From the NCBI GenBank assembly GCA_035526585.1, contig DATLCC010000069.1:1-8728 (forward strand): DNA of 8,728 bases, given 5' to 3'. Below are positions 4,787-8,728 of this stretch, piece by piece. The translations under genes were made by a program, and so were the position numbers. Each line of letters begins with the position of its first letter. Position 1 is the first letter of the stretch. The stretch comes from JAJPHT01 sp035526585. Its GTDB lineage: Archaea > Thermoplasmatota > SW-10-69-26 > JACQPN01 > JAJPHT01. The notes under the pieces are model-generated. The model did not search any database. It had not been told where the DNA came from and saw only the letters and a program-made list of their open reading frames with translations.

Positions 4787-6574
4787 TCAGCGTTCCCGGC
4801 GTCCGCGCGCGACGAGGGCGGCCGCCGCGACGAGCGCGACGAGGACGCCGGCGCCCGGCGCGGGCGCGCCGCGGCCGGTGTCGCCAGCGCCGTCGCCATC
4901 GTCGTGCGCGCCGCCGCTGCCGGCCTCGGGCGTCTGGGTGTTGGGGAGCGGGCGCCACGCTTCGACGAACGACGCAGGCTCGATGTCGGCGCTCGCGACG
5001 CGCTGCGCGGGCCCGGCCAGGAAGCCGTGCTGGTCGAGGAGCACGTTCGTCACCATCGTGCGCCCCTTGGCGGAGGCGAGCGGGAGGAGCTCGAAGCCTT
5101 CTCCCGCCGTCCCGTTCCAGCCCGTGTTCAGCGTGTAGCGGCCGTCCCCGAGCTCGACGACGGCGACCTTGTAGAAGCCCGAGGGAAGGGCGAGCTCCTG
5201 CGCGCCGCCCGGCTCGCCCGTGTAGTTCGAGCCAGGCACCTGCGCGTCGGGCGCCTTCGTGGTCTCGTTCCACCCGACGTGGCGCCCCGCCTCGTCCCAC
5301 GCGTGGAGCGCGACGGGCGAGTGCGCCTTGATCGTGACGGCGCCGTACGCGCCGGGCGAATCGATCACCGCGTTGAGGATCTCGGACGTGGAGACCGATG
5401 CCTCGCCCCCGCCCGAGAGCTGCCGCCCGCGCTCCGCAGCGAGGAGGTCGCGCTTGCCCTCGTCCGAAAGGCCGTGCGCCTTCGCGACGTCGACCCACGC
5501 GTCGACGACCTTCTGCATCGCCTCGGCCATCGCGTCCAAGACCTCGGGGCCTTCCTCGCTCGCGCAGAGGAGCTGGATCGCGCGCTCGTCCGCGAGGAGC
5601 GCGACGAGCTTCTGGCGCACGTCGACCTGGAACGCGCGCACCTGCGCCTCGCTGGAGCCGTTCGCGGGCTGCTGGAGCGCCTTCACTGCGGCAAGGTGCA
5701 CCGCGCGCGACTCGCGCAGGACGGGGCACGGGTCGACGAGGATCCTCACCTCGAGCGTGCCGGAGGCCGAGCACGCGCCCTGCAAGATCTCCTCGTCCAT
5801 CGCGTTCGGGCACGCGTACCCCATGGGCGGCTCGTATTCGACCGGGAACGCGTCGCTCGCGCCGCCGCGCAGGATGCTGTGCCCGGACTTGAGCTGGATG
5901 GAGAAGACGAGCGCGTTCGCGGCGTTGGGGCCATCGAGCAGGGGCGCGACCTTCTTGGCGCGAGCGTCCCCCTGATCGACGAGCGAGACGCCCTCGGCGA
6001 AGAGGGGCGACATGGGCGGCGAGGGGAAGAGCGTCGAGGTCTCGCTTCCGCTCCCCTCGCTCGTCCACGTGCAGCGGTTCTCGCCGCGAGGCTGCCCGAG
6101 GCCATCCACGATGACGAAGAGATCCCCCGTCTCGGGATCCATGAGGCCGCGCGCATGCCTCTTGCCATCGCCGTAGATCTTCATGTCGACGTCGCACGTC
6201 TTGTCGGTGTCGATGACGTTCTCGACGCCGCCTTCATAGTTGTACACCGTGAGACGCGTGTGGTCGGCGAGCGCGCCCGTGCCCCCGCCGGTGAGCTGCG
6301 CGTCGCCGAAAAGGAAGCCGTCGGCGCCAAGCTTCAGCTCGAGCGTGCCCCCCCACGAGTAGGCGAAGCGGTAGTCGTGCGAGGCTTCCTCCAGGGAGCC
6401 CCCGTTGCGCTTCGAGCCCGCGCCGTGCGCGCTCACCGTCCCGCTCGCCTCGAGGGCCATCACGATGCTGGAGCCATCGTGCACCTCTCCGGTGAGATCG
6501 CGTTCGGTGCCGTGCGTGGCGAACGCGGAGGGAGCGAGAAGGAGGATCGTCACGAGGAGGCAGAGCGGACGCAC
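4787..6574 (-). CDS. large secreted surface protein with archaeosortase-type C-terminal tail
   Basis: The 595-residue product begins with a Sec signal peptide (MRPLCLLVTILLLAPSAFA, likely cut after Ala19). A beta-rich N-terminal region (about 20-285) with scattered cysteines follows, then a mostly helical stretch (about 286-390). A beta-sandwich-like segment (about 405-520) has the order SPVALHAWDEAGRHVG, then VPGSNYTG, then ELALPSGFYKVAVVELGDGRYTL. This resembles a domain common in archaeal and bacterial secreted proteins ('SP-x-L-x-x-x-D-x-x-G-R-x-V-G ... IPGA-x-Y-T-G ... G-x-Y-x-V'). After an acidic Gly/Asp/Ala linker (548-570) come APAPG (570-574), a hydrophobic helix to about 589 and a basic RGRRER end, the three-part plan of PGF-CTERM-like sorting signals, although PGF itself is not present. 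Several N-x-S/T sites fit glycosylation. The start is GTG; a GAGGAGGA stretch lies upstream but 16 bases away, too far for a confident ribosome binding site. The biological role is unknown. Confidence 0.83.
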   Translation of the reverse strand: MRPLCLLVTILLLAPSAFATHGTERDLTGEVHDGSSIVMALEASGTVSAHGAGSKRNGGSLEEASHDYRFAYSWGGTLELKLGADGFLFGDAQLTGGGTGALADHTRLTVYNYEGGVENVIDTDKTCDVDMKIYGDGKRHARGLMDPETGDLFVIVDGLGQPRGENRCTWTSEGSGSETSTLFPSPPMSPLFAEGVSLVDQGDARAKKVAPLLDGPNAANALVFSIQLKSGHSILRGGASDAFPVEYEPPMGYACPNAMDEEILQGACSASGTLEVRILVDPCPVLRESRAVHLAAVKALQQPANGSSEAQVRAFQVDVRQKLVALLADERAIQLLCASEEGPEVLDAMAEAMQKVVDAWVDVAKAHGLSDEGKRDLLAAERGRQLSGGGEASVSTSEILNAVIDSPGAYGAVTIKAHSPVALHAWDEAGRHVGWNETTKAPDAQVPGSNYTGEPGGAQELALPSGFYKVAVVELGDGRYTLNTGWNGTAGEGFELLPLASAKGRTMVTNVLLDQHGFLAGPAQRVASADIEPASFVEAWRPLPNTQTPEAGSGGAHDDGDGAGDTGRGAPAPGAGVLVALVAAAALVARGRRER

Positions 6575-6636
6575 GCGACCGCAGCCGGCGTCCTCCTCAT
6601 GACGGTTTCCCGGGGCCGCATCGGTAGGGCCAAGCG

Positions 6637-6660
6637 CATGTCCGGCTTGACGGACACATG
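6637..6660. promoter_or_regulatory. inverted repeat ending at the start codon of the SnoaL-like gene
   Basis: TGTCCG (6639-6644) and CGGACA (6651-6656) are perfect 6-base arms around GCTTGA, and CATG on both outer sides extends the symmetry with a 2-base bulge. The right end contains the ATG at 6658. It lies in the 83-base divergent gap shared with the surface-protein gene, where a repressor or a 5' RNA hairpin could act. No convincing TATA box was seen in this gap for either direction. Confidence 0.45.
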
Positions 6661-7131
6661 CACCCGAACGCGGCCCTCGTCGCGCGCTTCTACGACGCCT
6701 TCGACCGGCACGACGCGGAAGCGATGGCCGTTTGCTATCACAAGGAGGTCGTCTTTTGCGACCCCGTCTTCGGCGAGCTCCACGGCGAGCGCGCGGCCGA
6801 CATGTGGCGCATGCTGTGCGGCCGCGCGAAAGACCTCAAGATCGTCGCGAGCGACATCGCGGCCGACGACACGCTCGGGTCCGCGCGCTGGGTCGCCACG
6901 TACTCCTTCGGCCCGAAGGCGCGAAGGGTGCGCAACGACATCGAGGCGCGCTTCGAGTTCAGGGAGGGGTTGATCGCGCGCCATGAGGACTCGTTCCCGC
7001 TCTGGACGTGGTCGCGCCAGGCGCTGGGGCCCGCGGGCCTCCTGCTGGGCTGGACGCCGATGGTCCAGCGGCGCATCCGGGGGGACGCGCGGCGCGGGCT
7101 CGATGCGTTCGTCGCGCAGCGCTCGCGGTGA
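6658..7131 (+). CDS. SnoaL-like / NTF2-fold protein
   Basis: The 157-residue product matches the cone-shaped alpha+beta barrel of the NTF2 superfamily, SnoaL-like branch. An N-terminal helix pair has the typical pattern ALVARFYDAFDRHDAEAMAVCYHKEVVFCDPVFGELHG (5-42), where Phe-Tyr and the 'FxDPVF' turn are characteristic. The helix AADMWRMLCGRAKDLKI and the paired strands SARWVATYSF and NDIEARFEFREGLIARHEDSF follow. The tail (about 115-157) is longer than the minimal fold and is rich in Arg and Trp, including LWTWSRQALGPAGLLLGWTP, a segment often seen in this branch. Members of this fold include enzymes and ligand-binding proteins, and the sequence alone does not set the substrate. The ATG start has no Shine-Dalgarno sequence. 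The membrane-protein gene follows 41 bases later, or overlaps the stop codon if its alternative GTG at 7128 is used. Confidence 0.88.
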   Translation: MHPNAALVARFYDAFDRHDAEAMAVCYHKEVVFCDPVFGELHGERAADMWRMLCGRAKDLKIVASDIAADDTLGSARWVATYSFGPKARRVRNDIEARFEFREGLIARHEDSFPLWTWSRQALGPAGLLLGWTPMVQRRIRGDARRGLDAFVAQRSR

Positions 7132-7143
7132 GGCTCCGCACGC

Positions 7144-7151
7144 CTTATCTT
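7144..7151 (+). promoter_or_regulatory. weak TATA-like element before the polytopic membrane protein
   Basis: CTTATCTT is centred about 26 bases before the GTG at 7173, the distance expected for a leaderless archaeal transcript. It is one of few A+T-leaning spots here. The match is weak and rests mainly on spacing. Confidence 0.25.
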
Positions 7152-7172
7152 CGAGCGTCCGCATGCACGCGC

Positions 7173-8345
7173 GTGGGGCTCGTCTGGAACCCGTGGGCGC
7201 TCCCCTGGCTCCTCTCGTCCGTCCTCCACGTCTCGACGTGCCTCTTCATCTATGGCGTCGCGGGTGACCGGCTCCTCAACCGCGCATTGGCGGTCACGCT
7301 CTTCTTCGCCGGCGTCATCGGCATGAGCTACGGCCTGTCGGCGATGACGACGGACCTGGCGGATTCGTACGCGCTCACCGTGATGGGCCAGATCGCGAAG
7401 TTCGTCGTCGGCATGATGTACCCTGTCTTCGTCGGCGCCGCGCTCCGCACGCCGTTCACCGCCTGGCTTCGCGCGCGCTCCGTCCGGACGACGTTCATCG
7501 GGCTCGCCGTCGTCCTTCCCGTGATCGGCTTCCTTCGACCGGGGTGGTTCATCGGCGACCGGCTCGCGCGCGCGGGCCCGTTCGCGTGGAGCGTGCGGCC
7601 GGCGGCGCAGGCCTTCGACACCGTGGCCGCGCTCCTCTTCCTCTACGCGCTCGTCGCGTCGATCTCCGCGTGCCGTCGCGCCGCGCCCGGCACGCCGGCG
7701 CGCGACCGGGCGCGTTGGTTCATGCTCGCGTTCGGCATCCGGGACGTCGTCATCGCGGGCTCCATCGTCTCCGCGTTCGTCGTGCTGCTTCCCGACACCG
7801 TAGGCTACGAGCTCACCTTCAACGTCCTCGTCCCCACGCTCCTGAGCCTGTACGTTGTGATGATCGTCTACGGCGTGCTCCGGTGGCACCTCTTCGACCT
7901 CGATCTCCACATCAAGTGGACGCTGCGCCGCGGCACGCTCGGCGCCATCTTCGTCGGCGTCTTCCTCGTCGTCACGCAGCTCGCGCAGAACGGCTTCGCG
8001 GACCGTTTCGGCTGGATCTGGGGCGGGATCGCGGCGGGCCTCCTGCTCTTCGCGCTCGTCCCGCTGCAACGGCTCGTCGACCGGTTCGCGAACGCCGCGA
8101 TGCCGGAGGTGAGCGGGTCCGCGGAGTATCTCGCGCACCGGCGCGCCGAGGTGTACCTGGCCGCCCTCGAGGAGATCCTCGTGGATGGAGAGATCTCGCC
8201 CAAGGAGCGCGCGATCCTCGAGCGGCTGCGCGCGAAGCTCGGCCTCGGCGCCGACACCGCGGCCGCGCTGGAGCGGGACGCCCTGCTCGCGAGGAGACCG
8301 GCCGCGGGGGAAAGCGGGCCTGCCGGAGAGGTCAGAGCAGGGTAG
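7173..8345 (+). CDS. polytopic membrane protein: 7TM sensor-like region with C-terminal TerB-like segment
   Basis: From the GTG at 7173 the product has 390 residues. It opens MGLVWNPWALPWLLSSVL, matching the way 7TM sensor regions of histidine kinases usually begin (an 'NP-x-AL-x-x-LL' entry into helix 1). Hydrophobic helices are visible at about 8-28, 37-56, 70-91, 107-121, 148-166, 184-206, 215-236, 253-271 and 281-297, giving roughly nine. The segment YGVLRWHLFDLDLHIKWTLRRG (233-254) closely recalls the link 'LRYRLFDIDxxIxRTL' found between the two membrane halves of such kinases. No HisKA or HATPase domain follows. Instead, residues about 318-370 form helices with YLAALEEILVDGEISPKERAIL and LRAKLGLGA, like the TerB/acidic-loop 'DG-x-IS-x-x-E' motif. 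Function is unknown; sensing or membrane organisation is an inference. An alternative GTG at 7128 overlaps the previous stop codon and would add 15 residues. The 3' end overlaps the converging gene by 14 bases. Confidence 0.8.
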   Translation: MGLVWNPWALPWLLSSVLHVSTCLFIYGVAGDRLLNRALAVTLFFAGVIGMSYGLSAMTTDLADSYALTVMGQIAKFVVGMMYPVFVGAALRTPFTAWLRARSVRTTFIGLAVVLPVIGFLRPGWFIGDRLARAGPFAWSVRPAAQAFDTVAALLFLYALVASISACRRAAPGTPARDRARWFMLAFGIRDVVIAGSIVSAFVVLLPDTVGYELTFNVLVPTLLSLYVVMIVYGVLRWHLFDLDLHIKWTLRRGTLGAIFVGVFLVVTQLAQNGFADRFGWIWGGIAAGLLLFALVPLQRLVDRFANAAMPEVSGSAEYLAHRRAEVYLAALEEILVDGEISPKERAILERLRAKLGLGADTAAALERDALLARRPAAGESGPAGEVRAG

Positions 8346-8728
8346 GGCCACCCATCTGGATGGCGACTATCCCCTTCTGCAGCGTGCTCGTGGCGCTCGT
8401 CGCGCAGCCGACGCATCCGTCGGTGTAGACCGCGTACACGCGGCCGTCGGGGCCGACGTCGACGTCCATGTAGTCGGCGATGTTGTTGAGGCAGCCGCCG
8501 AGCTTCGAGATGCAGCCGATCTGCAGCGGGTCGCCGGCCGTGACCTTCACCGGCGCGAGGGTCGGCGCGGCGCTCGCGGCGTCCGTGACGACCGCGACGT
8601 AGCCTTCCCAGCGAGTCGTCGCGGGGGCGGTGCCGGGGTTGTGGTCCCAGCCGAGGGCGTCGGTGGTGGATCCGTAGAAGGAGATGGCGATCCTGCCGTT
8701 CGCGCCGGCGACCACGACGGGGAACGCC
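8332..8728 (-). CDS. C-terminal part of a secreted sialidase/BNR-like beta-propeller protein (5' truncated by window)
   Basis: The frame stays open to the right edge, and translation reads in from there as AFPVVVAGANGRIAISFYGS, so the GTG at 8715 is an internal valine. The stretch has the repeat pattern of exo-sialidase-like/BNR propeller blades seen in archaeal secreted proteins: 'FP-x-V-x-AG-x-x-GR-x-A-x-x-xYG' as one blade, then WEGYVAVVTDA, then PVKVTAGDPLQIGC, and finally DYMDVDVGPDGRVYAVYTD as the next blade. Cysteines in IGC-x5-GGC and GCVGC suggest disulfides, in keeping with an extracytoplasmic location. No Asp-box or catalytic residue can be judged from this fragment, so enzyme activity is not claimed. 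The protein ends MGGPTLL with no sorting tail. The stop at 8332-8334 lies inside the coding end of the converging membrane-protein gene. Confidence 0.78.
   Translation of the reverse strand, partial: AFPVVVAGANGRIAISFYGSTTDALGWDHNPGTAPATTRWEGYVAVVTDAASAAPTLAPVKVTAGDPLQIGCISKLGGCLNNIADYMDVDVGPDGRVYAVYTDGCVGCATSATSTLQKGIVAIQMGGPTLL

Noticed and set aside
4119..6197. One long minus-strand frame joining the methyltransferase to sequence far upstream
   Set aside because: Only the last roughly 213 codons have methyltransferase features; the rest is arginine-rich shadow of the surface-protein gene. The gene is therefore taken to start at 4760.
6550..6600. Short 16-codon frame MRRTPAAVACVRSASS on the minus strand over the surface-protein start
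   Set aside because: It has no supporting feature beyond an ATG. It overlaps the signal peptide coding region in another frame.
4904..6973. 689-codon open frame on the plus strand
   Set aside because: It is antisense to the surface protein, which has a signal peptide, domain pattern and sorting tail. The plus-strand translation is low-complexity Arg/Ala/Leu/Glu-rich.
7008..7127. GTG at 7008 as start of the membrane protein
   Set aside because: The first 40 residues overlap the SnoaL-like gene and are Gly/Ala/Arg-rich shadow sequence.
7128..7172. GTG at 7128 overlapping the SnoaL stop as start of the membrane protein
   Set aside because: It is possible through translational coupling, but the added 15 residues are not membrane-like and precede the usual family N-terminus. 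GTG at 7173 also has a TATA-like element at the right distance.
6738..8351. 537-codon minus-strand frame opposite the SnoaL-like and membrane-protein genes
   Set aside because: It has charged low-complexity composition and no motifs, while the plus strand holds clear NTF2-fold and transmembrane patterns.
1..8728. A new defence or other multi-gene system
   Set aside because: No nuclease, helicase, toxin-antitoxin, transposase, integrase, reverse transcriptase or CRISPR-like repeat is evident. The gene set looks like envelope and housekeeping functions.

Overview
The window is very G+C-rich and packed with genes. It reads as chromosomal DNA from an archaeon, most likely an uncultivated euryarchaeal lineage; the Thermoplasmatota are my best guess, held weakly. 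The archaeal signs are an aIF2B/ribose-1,5-bisphosphate isomerase-type protein, a run of secreted proteins and lipoproteins of archaeal style, a C-terminal APAPG-plus-membrane-helix-plus-arginine tail like the archaeosortase sorting signals, mostly absent Shine-Dalgarno sequences, and short or zero leaders with weak TATA-like sequences about 26-35 bases before starts. Nine genes are supported: seven complete and one cut by each window edge make up nearly all of it, plus one methyltransferase whose start is inferred. No rRNA, tRNA, CRISPR array, transposase or integrase was seen.

Layout. (1) Bases 1-538 (+) hold the C-terminal Rossmann-like part of an aIF2B/R15P isomerase-family protein. (2) Bases 539-641 are a convergent gap with an imperfect hairpin made of 9-base ACGAAG-type repeats, followed by a near-perfect 16-base palindrome. 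(3) Bases 642-2639 (-) are a two-gene operon of predicted lipoproteins; the upstream one has two similar beta-rich domains and a His/Met-rich stretch. (4) A short divergent region leads to a small three-helix membrane protein (2740-3354, +), then a deoxycytidylate deaminase (3473-4033, +). (5) A convergent gap with another ACGAAG/CTTCGT inverted repeat separates these from a minus-strand pair: a class I SAM methyltransferase (4119-4760) and, upstream of it, a large secreted cell-surface protein with a C-terminal sorting-like tail (4787-6574). (6) Divergently, a SnoaL-like/NTF2-fold protein (6658-7131, +) is followed closely by a polytopic membrane protein resembling the 7TM sensor part of histidine kinases but ending in a TerB-like helical segment (7173-8345, +). 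(7) The right edge holds the C-terminal end of a sialidase/BNR-like secreted beta-propeller (minus strand), whose 3' end overlaps the membrane-protein gene by 14 bases.

How they fit together. Three of the nine products (the two lipoproteins and the large sorted protein) are predicted to sit on the outer face of the membrane; the sialidase-like protein is probably secreted, and two more are integral membrane proteins. The region therefore looks like an envelope-rich stretch with two unrelated cytosolic enzymes (dCMP deaminase and the aIF2B-like protein) embedded in it. I see no convincing multi-gene new system. The best leads are the repeat/palindrome gap at 539-641, the duplicated-domain lipoprotein and its partner, and the kinase-less 7TM/TerB-like membrane protein.
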